Shown: piece after piece, positions 54,927 to 63,562 of the stretch | Position numbering within the stretch: the stretch's first letter is position 1 | Layout of the letters: each line of letters starts with the position of its first letter | NCBI RefSeq assembly: GCF_030848945.1 | Contig: NZ_JANHAX010000009.1 | Span: 1 to 64,000, forward strand | Reading direction: 5' to 3' | DNA from: Marimonas arenosa | GTDB taxonomy: Bacteria; Pseudomonadota; Alphaproteobacteria; Rhodobacterales; Rhodobacteraceae | Length of the DNA stretch: 64,000 bases | Notes under the pieces: model-generated | Seen by the model: the letters and a program-made list of their open reading frames with translations, nothing else | Databases searched by the model: none | What the model was told of the DNA's origin: nothing | Made by a program: the position numbers and the translations under genes

Positions 54927-55061
54927 ATGGCCGAACACAAGCATGGCGAAATGAATACCTTTGTCCAGGAAAAGACCTTCGAGGGCTTTGTCAAGTTCGT
55001 GACCCGGACGATCATCGTGATCGTCCTGATCCTGGCCTTCCTGGCGCTGGTCGGCGCCTGA
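54927..55061 (+). CDS. aa3-type cytochrome c oxidase subunit IV
   Basis: A 44-residue protein: a short charged N-terminus (MAEHKHGEMNTFVQEKTFEG) and one membrane helix (TIIVIVLILAFLALVGA). This is the small subunit IV found in alphaproteobacterial aa3 oxidases. CGGAG site upstream of ATG 54927. Other oxidase subunits are elsewhere, which is usual. Confidence 0.85.
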   Translation: MAEHKHGEMNTFVQEKTFEGFVKFVTRTIIVIVLILAFLALVGA

Positions 55062-55135
55062 TTTCGCGCTGCGCCCGGTGGGGCACCGGGTGCAGACAGC
55101 GGGGCCCAGTATTCGGTTTCGGGAGTTGGGGGAAC

Positions 55136-55786
55136 ATGCGCAAGGCGGTGTTTGCACTCGTGGCGCTTTTTGCCATGGCCGGCTGTGGGGCTGAGCCCGT
55201 CTGGGCGCCGCAGAGCGACATCGAGCAGGTCCAGTACCGCGACCCGACTCCATCGCGGCTAACGCTGTTTACCATGATCAGCAATGAAACGGGCGCCGGT
55301 GGCCATACCTCTCTGATGGTCAACGCTTCGCAGCGGGTGATCTTCGATCCTTCGGGCAGCTTCGTGCATCCGCTGGTTCCGGAACGCAACGATGTGCTAT
55401 ATGGCATCACCCCCAAGATCGCCGATGTCTATACGCGCTACCATGCCCGCAAGACCTGGCACGTGATCGTGCAGGAACTCGACGTCAGCCCCGAGGTCGC
55501 CGAGACCGCGCTGAAGCTGATCGAGGAAAACGGCGCGGTGCCAAATGCCTATTGCGCCAGCGCCACGAGCGGCATCCTGCGGCGGTTGCCGGGGTTGGCG
55601 AACATCCGGCAGGGCATGTACCCGGTCAAGTTGGCCGAGCAGTTCCGCAGGGTTCCGGGTGTCCGCGAGGCGACGCTGCACGAGTATGACGACGACGACA
55701 ATACCAAGCTGCTCGAGCAATGGGATCCGGAACGGTTCGCCACCACAAAAGCCGGCGCGAAGACGACGCCCAGGAAAACCCCCTGA
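55136..55786 (+). CDS. Lipoprotein of unknown function
   Basis: 216 residues from ATG 55136. Signal peptide with lipobox ALFAMAGCG, so lipid-anchored, probably outer membrane or periplasmic face. The rest has FTMISNETGAGGHTSLMV, DVSPEVAETALKLIEENG and a C-terminal Asp-rich YDDDDNTKLL. Family common in Rhodobacterales, function unknown. Not clearly operonic; follows the oxidase subunit by 74 nt. Confidence 0.7.
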   Translation: MRKAVFALVALFAMAGCGAEPVWAPQSDIEQVQYRDPTPSRLTLFTMISNETGAGGHTSLMVNASQRVIFDPSGSFVHPLVPERNDVLYGITPKIADVYTRYHARKTWHVIVQELDVSPEVAETALKLIEENGAVPNAYCASATSGILRRLPGLANIRQGMYPVKLAEQFRRVPGVREATLHEYDDDDNTKLLEQWDPERFATTKAGAKTTPRKTP

Positions 55787-55813
55787 CCGATCGCGGCCCG
55801 CGCCCGGGCGGGG

Positions 55814-56137
55814 TCACGCCAGATAGAGCAAACCGAATAGCGTCGCGCCGCCGGCGAGGATGGCGGCCAGCACGTTGCGGCTGATCAGCCCGACTGCTAG
55901 GGTGACCGTCGCCGCGGCCAGGCGTGCCGGATCAGGCGTGCCGCCGGTGGCCTGCGGCCACAGCACCATCGGCGCGACCAGGGCCGGAATCACCGCCACG
56001 GCGGTGTAGCGCAGATGCCGCAGCACCCAGGCCGGCAGCGGACGGTTGCCGACCAGCCCGAGAAACAGAAACCGCAATCCGAAACTGCCGAGACCCAGCC
56101 CGGCGATCACCAGCCAAAGCGTGGTCTTTTCGATCAT
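55814..56137 (-). CDS. azlD: Branched-chain amino-acid exporter subunit AzlD
   Basis: 107 residues, four helices, small subunit of the AzlCD/BrnFE-type exporter of branched-chain amino acids. LVIAGLGLGSFGLRFLFLGL and LRHLRYTAVAVIPALVAPM match the family. Its start overlaps the azlC stop by 4 nt (ATGA). Confidence 0.85.
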   Translation of the reverse strand: MIEKTTLWLVIAGLGLGSFGLRFLFLGLVGNRPLPAWVLRHLRYTAVAVIPALVAPMVLWPQATGGTPDPARLAAATVTLAVGLISRNVLAAILAGGATLFGLLYLA

Positions 56138-56862
56138 GTGCCGTGCCCTTCGCCGATCACGCGGCGCTCGACCCTCAGTTCGATTTGCGCCCCGGCAACC
56201 ATGCCGGCGAACCCGGCGACCAGCAGGCCGAGATTATAGGGCAGCCAAGCCAGCACCAGCGCCATCGTCACCGCCGTGAGCGCCGCCGCGACATGCGCCA
56301 GCGTGCGTAGCATCGGCGCGATCATTGCCAGAAAGGTGATTGGCACGGCGAAATCGAGCGCGAAGTCCGGCGGGATGTGCTGGCCGGCAAGTGCGCCGGC
56401 GATCGTGGCGGCCAGCCAGGCCGGCAGCACCGGAGTGCAGGCGCCGAAAAAGAAGGCTGTTTTCTGCCCCAGCCGCCAATGCGGGTGGCGATCATAGGCG
56501 GCAATCGAGGTGGTGAAGCTTTGATCAACGGTCATATAGGCGACGAAGGCGCGCTGCCACAGCGGAGCGGCCCCAAGATGCGGTGTCAGCGCCGCCGAAT
56601 ACATCGCCAGCCGCAGGTTAACCGCCAGCGCCGAGATCAGCACCACCAGCACCGGCGCCTGCTCCTGCATCAACTGCAGCGCCGTGAACTGCGCTGCCCC
56701 GGCCACAACCGCAAAAGAAAAACCAAGCGTTTCCAAAAGGTTAAGGCCGGCCTCTGTGGCAACCAGACCGAACAGCGCGGCAAAGGGAACCACAACAAGG
56801 ATGAACGGGGCGCCGGCGCGCACGCCCATCCAGAAGGGGGATTTTGCGGTGGCAGGTGGCAT
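56134..56862 (-). CDS. azlC: Branched-chain amino-acid exporter subunit AzlC
   Basis: 242 residues from ATG 56862. Hydrophobic permease subunit with family motifs PFAALFGLVATEAGL, GAAQFTALQLM and AYMTVDQSFTTSIA. Forms the exporter with AzlD. Divergent from fdhD; the start codons are about 75 nt apart and may share regulation. An ATG at 56901 is a weaker start. Confidence 0.85.
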   Translation of the reverse strand: MPPATAKSPFWMGVRAGAPFILVVVPFAALFGLVATEAGLNLLETLGFSFAVVAGAAQFTALQLMQEQAPVLVVLISALAVNLRLAMYSAALTPHLGAAPLWQRAFVAYMTVDQSFTTSIAAYDRHPHWRLGQKTAFFFGACTPVLPAWLAATIAGALAGQHIPPDFALDFAVPITFLAMIAPMLRTLAHVAAALTAVTMALVLAWLPYNLGLLVAGFAGMVAGAQIELRVERRVIGEGHGT

Positions 56863-56935
56863 GGTAAGGCCGTAAAATCGGAAACGTGTGATGCTATTTA
56901 GCATCGCTACCCGTTTTGGGAGAGGGAAACAATCT

Positions 56936-57820
56936 GTGACTCGCCTTGACGTAGGGGAATACATTATCGCGCCCGACCCCGGCGCGGCACGCCTGACGCG
57001 GGCGGTCACCGGCACCGATCACCTGGGGCAGCCGACTGATATCCGCGTGGTGGAAGAGCGGCCGCTGACTATCTTCCTCAATTCCCGCGAGATCGTCACG
57101 GCGATGACGATCGGGGATTATCCGGACTATCTGGCGCTGGGTTTCCTGCGCAACCAGGGGATGCTCGGGCCGGAGGAGGAGGTGACCGGCGTCGATTTCG
57201 ACGACGAGCTTGACACCGTGGTGGTGCGCACCGTGCGCGAAACCTCCTTTGAGGACAAGCTCTCGCGCAAAACTCGCACTTCGGGTTGCGCCGTCGGCAC
57301 GGTGTTTGGCGACATGATGGAAGGTCTGGACAGGGTGAAACTACCGGCGACCCGGGTGAAAACCTCGGAGCTCTACGCGCTGGCGCACAAGATCAACCGC
57401 ACGCCGTCGCTTTATCTTGAGGCCGGCGCGATTCATGGCACGGTGCTGTGCCAGGGCGACCGCCCGCTGGTCTATATGGAGGACGTCGGACGCCATAACG
57501 CCGTCGACAAGATCGCCGGCTGGATGTTTTCCGAACGCGTCGCAGCGGGCGACAAGCTGCTCTACACCACCGGGCGGCTGACCTCGGAAATGGTGATCAA
57601 AACGGCGCTGATGGGCATTCCGGTGCTGGCCTCGCGCTCGGGCTTCACCGCCTGGGGGGTCGAGATCGCCCGCCAAGTCGGCCTGACCCTGATCGGCCGG
57701 ATGCGCGGCCAGCGCTTCGTCTGCCTGAGCGGCGAGGAGCGGCTGGTGCGGGATGCGGATGTGGCCGCGGTGCCCGAGGAGGACGGCAGGTACCGGCGGA
57801 AGGGGGCGGGGGGTGCATGA
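56936..57820 (+). CDS. fdhD: Formate dehydrogenase sulfurtransferase FdhD
   Basis: About 294 residues from GTG 56936 (GGGAGAGG site 10 nt upstream; an earlier GTG at 56888 lacks support). FdhD carries sulfur to the molybdenum cofactor of formate dehydrogenase. Motifs: EERPLTIFLNSREIVTAM, the Cys loop RTSGCAVGTVFGD, EDVGRHNAVDKIAGW and LLYTTGRLTSEMV. The family loop is CGxCG; here the second Cys is missing, which reduces certainty about mechanism. Its stop overlaps the next gene (ATGA). Confidence 0.9.
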   Translation: MTRLDVGEYIIAPDPGAARLTRAVTGTDHLGQPTDIRVVEERPLTIFLNSREIVTAMTIGDYPDYLALGFLRNQGMLGPEEEVTGVDFDDELDTVVVRTVRETSFEDKLSRKTRTSGCAVGTVFGDMMEGLDRVKLPATRVKTSELYALAHKINRTPSLYLEAGAIHGTVLCQGDRPLVYMEDVGRHNAVDKIAGWMFSERVAAGDKLLYTTGRLTSEMVIKTALMGIPVLASRSGFTAWGVEIARQVGLTLIGRMRGQRFVCLSGEERLVRDADVAAVPEEDGRYRRKGAGGA

Positions 57821-58362
57821 CGGAGGGAGATTTCATCTTTGACAGGCCGGTCAGCCTTGCGGAGATGTCCGAAGGCAGCCGCATCGCAGCGCGCCTGGTC
57901 TGTTCGGGCCCTTGGCGCCTGCTGGGCTTTGTCGAAACTCTTGCCATGCTAGTGATCTTGGTGACTAGTCTGGGGCTGGCGCTGGTAGGCGGGTGGATCG
58001 TGCTGACTGGGAAAGCACCCGAAAACGGCGTCGCCGTGGCCTATCTGCCGTTCCTTATCGTCGCGGGCTATATCGGCCTGCGCCATTTGCGCCTACGGCA
58101 TTTTCTTTCGGTGACCCTGCAATCGCCGCTGGCTGGCGATGTGGTCACGACCGTGTCGAAAGACGGGTTGATCCAAGAGACTGAAAGCAGCCGCCTGCAC
58201 TTCGGATGGCCGGATATCGACCGTTTCGCACAGGGGAAAAAGACTTTCGTTTTTACTGCCGCCAATGGTGCAATCATCCTTCCCAAGGTGAGGCTGCGCG
58301 GTGGAAATTTGGACGGTTTTCCAGCCCAAATAGCGCGCTGGCGTGGCGAGGGCGGAGCATGA
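57817..58362 (+). CDS. YcxB-like membrane protein
   Basis: 181 residues. Two membrane helices (GFVETLAMLVILVTSLGLAL and VAVAYLPFLIVAGYIGL) then a soluble YcxB-like C-terminal part (DGLIQETESSRLHFGWPDID). Function unknown. Overlaps fdhD by 4 nt and precedes mobA by 85 nt, so it sits inside the molybdenum-cofactor cluster. Confidence 0.65.
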   Translation: MTEGDFIFDRPVSLAEMSEGSRIAARLVCSGPWRLLGFVETLAMLVILVTSLGLALVGGWIVLTGKAPENGVAVAYLPFLIVAGYIGLRHLRLRHFLSVTLQSPLAGDVVTTVSKDGLIQETESSRLHFGWPDIDRFAQGKKTFVFTAANGAIILPKVRLRGGNLDGFPAQIARWRGEGGA

Positions 58363-58447
58363 GTTTTCTACGGCGGACAATATTCTTCGAAGAACTTTAC
58401 CAACAATTTTCGAAAATTCTTGTGTGCCGTTGCGTCGGGCGCACACG

Positions 58448-59095
58448 ATGACCCGCCCGCTTGGCATCATCCTCGCCGGGGGCCTTGCCACAAGGATGGG
58501 GGGCGGTGACAAGGCGTTGCTGCCGTTGGGGCAGGGCACGCTTCTGTCCCACGTGATCGAGCGGCTGAGGCCACAGGTGGCGGGGCTGGCGCTGAATGCC
58601 AATGGCGATGCGGCGCGGTTTGAAGGGTTCGGCCTGCCGGTGCTGCCCGACACGATCGAGGGTTTCCCGGGCCCCTTGGCGGGCGTGCTGGCCGGGCTCG
58701 ACTGGGCGGCGGAGCAAGGCGCGGAAACCGTCGTCACCGCCGCCGCCGACACACCCTTCCTGCCGCGCGATCTGGTGGCGCGGCTGACGGACGCCGCGCA
58801 GGGCATGGCGCAGCCGCTGGTTCTGGCTGCGACGCCGCGCGATGAAGAAGCCGAGACTCGCTCGAAGACCCGCTCGGGCCTGGTACGGCACCCGACGTTT
58901 GGTCTCTGGCCCGTGGCGCTGCGCCATGACCTGCGCGCGGCGCTGGAGGGCGGCTTGCGCAAGGTCGTGCTCTGGACCGATGCCCATGGCGGGCGCGAGG
59001 CGCTTTTTCCCGATGCCGATCCCGCGCCGTTTTTCAACGTCAACACGCCCGACGATCTGGACATCGCCCGGGGCTATCTGGAGAGCGCCACGTGA
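58448..59095 (+). CDS. mobA: Molybdenum cofactor guanylyltransferase MobA
   Basis: 215 residues. MobA joins GMP to molybdopterin to make the MGD cofactor. Nucleotide motif GIILAGGLATRMGGGDKALL, then TAAADTPFLPRDLVARL and PTFGLWPVALRHDL match the family. Upstream frame to 58343 is not conserved. Coupled to mobB by a GTGA overlap. Confidence 0.93.
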   Translation: MTRPLGIILAGGLATRMGGGDKALLPLGQGTLLSHVIERLRPQVAGLALNANGDAARFEGFGLPVLPDTIEGFPGPLAGVLAGLDWAAEQGAETVVTAAADTPFLPRDLVARLTDAAQGMAQPLVLAATPRDEEAETRSKTRSGLVRHPTFGLWPVALRHDLRAALEGGLRKVVLWTDAHGGREALFPDADPAPFFNVNTPDDLDIARGYLESAT

Positions 59096-59583
59096 AGATA
59101 TTCGGGGTCGTCGGCTGGAAGAACTCGGGCAAGACCGGGCTGATGGAGCGGCTGGTGGCCGACCTGACCGCACGCGGGCTGAAAGTATCGACCATCAAAC
59201 ATGCGCATCACGCCTTTGACGTCGACCAGCCGGGCCGCGACAGCCACCGCCACCGGGTCGCCGGGGCGGGGCAGGTTCTGTTGGCGTCGCGCATGCGCTG
59301 GGCGCTGATGACCGAGCTGGGCGACGCGCCCGAGCCGCCGCTGTCTGAACTTCTGGGCAAGCTGGATCCGTGCGACCTGGTGTTGATCGAAGGCTATAAG
59401 CGCGATGGTCATGCCAAGTTAGAGGCACACCGGGCCGAGACCGGGCAGCCGCTGATCGCGCCGGACGATCCGACCGTGCGGGCGGTCGCGTCGGACGCGC
59501 CGCTAAGCCTCGATCGGCCGGTCTTCGATCTCGACGATACCCGGGGGATCGCGGATTTCATTTTGGCGGAGTTGGGGTTGTGA
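59092..59583 (+). CDS. mobB: Molybdopterin-guanine dinucleotide biosynthesis adaptor MobB
   Basis: 163 residues from GTG 59092. P-loop GWKNSGKTGLMERLV, then STIKHAHHAFDVDQPGRDS and DLVLIEGYKRDGHAKLE. MobB is a GTPase that aids MobA. Overlaps both neighbours by 4 nt (GTGA), so mobA, mobB and moeA are translationally coupled. Confidence 0.93.
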   Translation: MKIFGVVGWKNSGKTGLMERLVADLTARGLKVSTIKHAHHAFDVDQPGRDSHRHRVAGAGQVLLASRMRWALMTELGDAPEPPLSELLGKLDPCDLVLIEGYKRDGHAKLEAHRAETGQPLIAPDDPTVRAVASDAPLSLDRPVFDLDDTRGIADFILAELGL

Positions 59584-61688
59584 GCGAGTTCGACACCATC
59601 ATCATGGCCGACTGGTCCGGTGGCAATGATCGCGGGCCGACGCCCAAGGCGGATGCGATCTGGACCTGTGTCGCGGGGGAAGCGCCGCTCTATCATCGCA
59701 ACCGGCAGGCGGCCGAAGATTGGCTGACCGCGCGGATCGGTGACGAAATCGACGCCGGGCGGCGGGTGCTGGCCGGGTTCGATTTCCCCTTCGGCTATCC
59801 GGCGGGGTTGGCGCGTGCGCTGGTCGGCGAAGACGATCCGCTGATCCTCTGGCGCTGGTTCGCCGAGCGGATCGAGGACGCGCCCAAGGCCAACAACCGG
59901 TTTGATGTCGCGGGTGAGATCAACCGGCTGTTCTCGGGCACCGGGCCGTTCTGGGGCAACGGTCTCAAGCGCGACATCCACGATCTGCCGCGCAAGGGGC
60001 GGGCGCGGGATTTCGATGCGGTGCCGGAATGGCGCGTGGCCGAGCGCCGCGCCAAGGGGGCGTTTCCCTGCTGGCAGATGACGGGCGCGGGCGCGGTCGG
60101 CGGCCAGGTCATGATGGGGCTGCCCATGTTGTGGCGGCTGCGTGACCGCTTCGGCGCGGCGGCCTGGCCGTTCGAACCGTTGGAGGACAAGCCGCTGGCT
60201 CTGGTCGAGGTCTGGCCGTCACTGATCCGCAAGGTTGTGGCCGAGGCGCAGCGCGCCGACGAGGTTCGTGATGCGGCCCAGGTCCGGGTGCTGGCCGCGG
60301 CGGTGGCCGCTTTGCCGCCCGACCGGCTGGCCAAGATGCTGTCGGTGGAGGCCCCGGAGGCGGCCGCGGAAGGCTGGATCTTCGGATTGGGGCACGAAGA
60401 CACGTTGGCGGATGCCGCACGGGCGGCGACGGCGCTGAAACCGCCGGCGCTCCAGAACGATTGCTTTGCATTGCCGCCGGGCGTTGAGTGGACGCCGGTG
60501 GATGCCGCGCTGGCGCTGCTGCGCGATCGTCTGGAACCGGTGACGGCGACCGAGACGGTGCCGCTCGGCGATGCGCTGGGTCGGGTGCTGGCGGACCCGG
60601 TGGTCGCGCGGCGGTCGAACCCGCCGCTGCCGAATTCCGCGGTTGATGGCTATGGCTTCGCTTGTGCCGACCTGCCTGTCGGCGATCCGGTGCTGCCGCT
60701 GGTGGCGGGCCGCGCGGCGGCAGGGCTGAGATACGAGGGCACGGTGCCGCCGGGCCATGCGATCCGGGTGCTGACCGGGGCGGCGTTGCCAGACGGAGTC
60801 GATACGGTGGTGATGCAGGAGGACGTCGAACTTGGCGCTGGCGAAGTGGCCTTCAGGGCCGGGGTGAAAGCCGGCGCCAATGTTCGCCGGGCGGGCGAGG
60901 ACGTGACCGCCGGAGACGAAGTGCTGGCCGCGGGCCGAGTGGTCACGCCGGCCGACCTGGCGCTTTGCGCCGCGGTGGGCGTGGACCGACTGACGGTGCG
61001 CAAGCCACTGCGGGTCGCCGTGATTTCAACCGGCGACGAGTTGGTCGAGCCGGGAAAAGCGGCGGAGCCGGGGCAGATATACGATGCCAACCGGCCGATG
61101 CTGCTGGCGCTGATCGAACGCGCCGGTCATGTGCCGGTGGATTTGGGGCGCATCGCGGATGATCGCGTGCGCCTGCGCGCCGCGTTCGACGCCGCGGCGG
61201 CGCAGGCCGATGCGGTGCTGACCTCGGGCGGAGCGTCGGCTGGCGACGAGGATCATGTCTCGGCCTTGCTGCAACAGGCCGGCGCAATGTCGCTGTGGCG
61301 TATGGCGATCAAGCCGGGGCGGCCGCTGGCGCTGGGGATGTGGCAGGGGGTGCCGGTCTTTGGTCTGCCCGGCAACCCGGTGGCGGCGATTGTGACGGCC
61401 TGCGTCTTCGCTCTGCCAGCGTTGGGGCTGCTGGCGGGACGCGGCTGGCGGGTGCCGCAGGGTTTCGACTTGCCGGCAGCTTTTTCCAAGCGCAAGAAAG
61501 CGGGGCGGAGGGAGTTCCTGCGCGCCCGCATTCGCGATGGTCGGGCCGAGGTGTTCCGCTCGGAAGGATCAGGGCTTATCAGCGGGTTGAGCTGGGCCGA
61601 GGGGCTGGTTGATTTGCCTGAGGATACAGCGGAGATTTCCGAAGGCGACGCGGTGCGTTTCATTCCCTGGAGCGGCTTCGGGCTTTGA
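59580..61688 (+). CDS. moeA: DUF429-like/MoeA fusion protein
   Basis: 702 residues from GTG 59580. Residues 1 to about 285 form a DUF429-like domain (TIIMADWSGGNDRG, LAGFDFPFGYPAGLARAL, VEVWPSLIRKVV). From about 300 a complete MoeA follows: LPNSAVDGYGFA, TGAALPDGVDTVVMQED, ISTGDELVEPG, LTSGGASAGDEDHV and GLPGNPVAAIV. MoeA inserts molybdenum into adenylylated molybdopterin. The role of the N-terminal domain is unknown; its RNase H-like fold may bind a nucleotide or cofactor. Last gene of the coupled mobA-mobB-moeA unit. Confidence 0.85.
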   Translation: MSEFDTIIMADWSGGNDRGPTPKADAIWTCVAGEAPLYHRNRQAAEDWLTARIGDEIDAGRRVLAGFDFPFGYPAGLARALVGEDDPLILWRWFAERIEDAPKANNRFDVAGEINRLFSGTGPFWGNGLKRDIHDLPRKGRARDFDAVPEWRVAERRAKGAFPCWQMTGAGAVGGQVMMGLPMLWRLRDRFGAAAWPFEPLEDKPLALVEVWPSLIRKVVAEAQRADEVRDAAQVRVLAAAVAALPPDRLAKMLSVEAPEAAAEGWIFGLGHEDTLADAARAATALKPPALQNDCFALPPGVEWTPVDAALALLRDRLEPVTATETVPLGDALGRVLADPVVARRSNPPLPNSAVDGYGFACADLPVGDPVLPLVAGRAAAGLRYEGTVPPGHAIRVLTGAALPDGVDTVVMQEDVELGAGEVAFRAGVKAGANVRRAGEDVTAGDEVLAAGRVVTPADLALCAAVGVDRLTVRKPLRVAVISTGDELVEPGKAAEPGQIYDANRPMLLALIERAGHVPVDLGRIADDRVRLRAAFDAAAAQADAVLTSGGASAGDEDHVSALLQQAGAMSLWRMAIKPGRPLALGMWQGVPVFGLPGNPVAAIVTACVFALPALGLLAGRGWRVPQGFDLPAAFSKRKKAGRREFLRARIRDGRAEVFRSEGSGLISGLSWAEGLVDLPEDTAEISEGDAVRFIPWSGFGL

Positions 61689-61785
61689 CCGACGTAGAGG
61701 TCCGGTGTCGAATCCGGCTCAAGACCCGGGGGAAATTGCGTTGCTCATGTGTCTTAGCGGGCGCATTTTCCTCGCGAGTACCGGG

Positions 61786-62817
61786 TTAGTCGAAGGTTCC
61801 CGCCACGCGGCCCAACAGCATGAAGGCCCGTGCTGTGCGGGTGTCGGCCAACTCGGATATCTCGCTGTCCGAGGCGGCGTCGGCAAACTCGGTGAACATC
61901 TGGTCGAACTTGCGCAGGAAATGATGCACCGCGTCGCGGAAGATGGGATCCTGCCGCATCCGCCCTGCCGTCAGCGCCAGCGAGGACCGGTCGCGCACGC
62001 CACCGAGCGCGGCCACCGGGCGGCCGCGCTGGCCGGCGGCGAATTTGCGCCAGATCTCGGGCCGGGCCATGTCAGGGCGCAGGTCGTCCATGTAGATGCC
62101 GTCCTGACTCAGCAGCGTCAGCACGTCCTGGCTGGCGCGGATCAGCTGGCTGGCATGCCGGTCCTTGAGCGCCTTGCGCAGTGCGGCGAAGCCGTCCAAG
62201 TCCTCGGCGGTTTCGGGGAAATTCATCGCGCGGATGAAATCGGCGCGCGAAAGCGGCGGCGTCATGTCCTCGGCGCGGGTGCCGAGCGGCAGCGCCACCT
62301 GCTCTTCGGCGCCCGGTGGGGGCGGTGCCGGTTCGGGCGGCCGGACGGTGCCGGCATCGCGCGAGGAATGGAAGGTCGCGAGCGCGGTTTCGGTCTTTTT
62401 CTGAGCCGCCGCGATCTCGTCAAGCTTCTTGGCCACCGATTGGTCCATCACCGCACCGCGGCTCTGGGCCTGGGCGACATAGGCCTGGCGAATGGCGTCG
62501 ATCGCGCCTTGCAGTCGGTGACTTTCCTCACGCATCACCTTTGAGGCCCGTGCCGCGGTGGCCGCGACCCAGATCATCGCCACGGGCATGAAGATCGCCA
62601 GCATGGTCATGATGAAGCGCAGCCCTTCGAGGCTGCCTTCGCCGGCGCCGTAGGTGGGGCTGTCCGCCGGACCGAGGGTGAGGAAGAACACTGCGGCCCC
62701 CGCCAGCCACAGTACCGACAGAGCCAGCGCGATCACCTCGATGGCGGTGATGTACGGCTGGCTCGGACGGTCATAGATCCCGAGCGGAGTCGGGCGGCTC
62801 TCGGTTGGTTCGACCAT
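61786..62817 (-). CDS. Membrane protein with coiled-coil segment
   Basis: 343 residues from ATG 62817 (GAGGGGGG site); a start at 62847 would overlap greA. Two membrane helices (about 25-47 and 66-87), a coiled coil (SKVMREESHRLQGAID to LDEIAAAQKKTETALA), a Pro-rich linker near 180 and a C-terminal helical domain. Family not recognised. Follows greA by 22 nt on the same strand, so co-transcribed. Confidence 0.65.
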   Translation of the reverse strand: MVEPTESRPTPLGIYDRPSQPYITAIEVIALALSVLWLAGAAVFFLTLGPADSPTYGAGEGSLEGLRFIMTMLAIFMPVAMIWVAATAARASKVMREESHRLQGAIDAIRQAYVAQAQSRGAVMDQSVAKKLDEIAAAQKKTETALATFHSSRDAGTVRPPEPAPPPPGAEEQVALPLGTRAEDMTPPLSRADFIRAMNFPETAEDLDGFAALRKALKDRHASQLIRASQDVLTLLSQDGIYMDDLRPDMARPEIWRKFAAGQRGRPVAALGGVRDRSSLALTAGRMRQDPIFRDAVHHFLRKFDQMFTEFADAASDSEISELADTRTARAFMLLGRVAGTFD

Positions 62818-62839
62818 GCGCGGCCCCCCTCGGGACGGG

Positions 62840-63310
62840 TCAGACATATTCGATCTTGAGCACTTCGTAGGCGCGGTCGCCGCCGGGCGTGCGCACCTCG
62901 ACGCTGTCGCCCTCTTCCTTGCCGATCAGCGCTCGGGCGATCGGGGACTTGATGTTGAGCAGCCCCTTTTCGATGTTGGCCTCGTGTTCGCCGACGATCT
63001 GCCAGGTCTTTTCTTCGTCGGTGTCCTCGTCCACCAGCGTCACGGTGGCGCCGAACTTGATCGCGCCCGACAGTTTGGTGGGGTCGATCACCTCGGCCAG
63101 GCCGAGCACCCCTTCGAGCTCCTTGATCCGGCCTTCTATGAAGCTCTGTTTTTCGCGCGCCGAGTGGTATTCGGCGTTTTCGCTTAGATCGCCATGCTCG
63201 CGCGCCTCAGCGATCGCCTTGATGATGGCGGGGCGCTCTTCGGACTTGAGTTTCTTCAACTCGGCTTCGAGCGCGGCAAAGCCGGCGCGGGTCATCGGGA
63301 TCTTTTCCAT
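62840..63310 (-). CDS. greA: Transcript-cleavage factor GreA
   Basis: 156 residues from ATG 63310. GreA rescues backtracked RNA polymerase. The N-terminal coiled coil with LKKLKSEERPAIIKAIAEAR and the acidic tip EHGDLSENAEYHSAREKQ is intact, followed by the FKBP-like domain GKEEGDSVEVRTPGGDRAY. Frame upstream to 63430 is not used. Confidence 0.97.
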   Translation of the reverse strand: MEKIPMTRAGFAALEAELKKLKSEERPAIIKAIAEAREHGDLSENAEYHSAREKQSFIEGRIKELEGVLGLAEVIDPTKLSGAIKFGATVTLVDEDTDEEKTWQIVGEHEANIEKGLLNIKSPIARALIGKEEGDSVEVRTPGGDRAYEVLKIEYV

Positions 63311-63562
63311 GGCTCCTGGTCCACCGTCAAAATAAACGCGGCGCGTTCTTCCGCGCGCCGTCTCATGCTGCATGTCACACTGCCCAAAGGCGTGAGGCCA
63401 TGCAATAGAGTATGGCTGTGAGCAGTGCAATTCCGCGCATCTTGGCCGGGAAAACCGCAGAAAGGACGCGTTAACGTCGTGTCGCGATTGACGCAGTGCA
63501 GCGTGAAGCGCTAATCAGCGTTGAAATTTTGTTGCCCGTTAGGTGCCAAGGGGAGGACGCGC

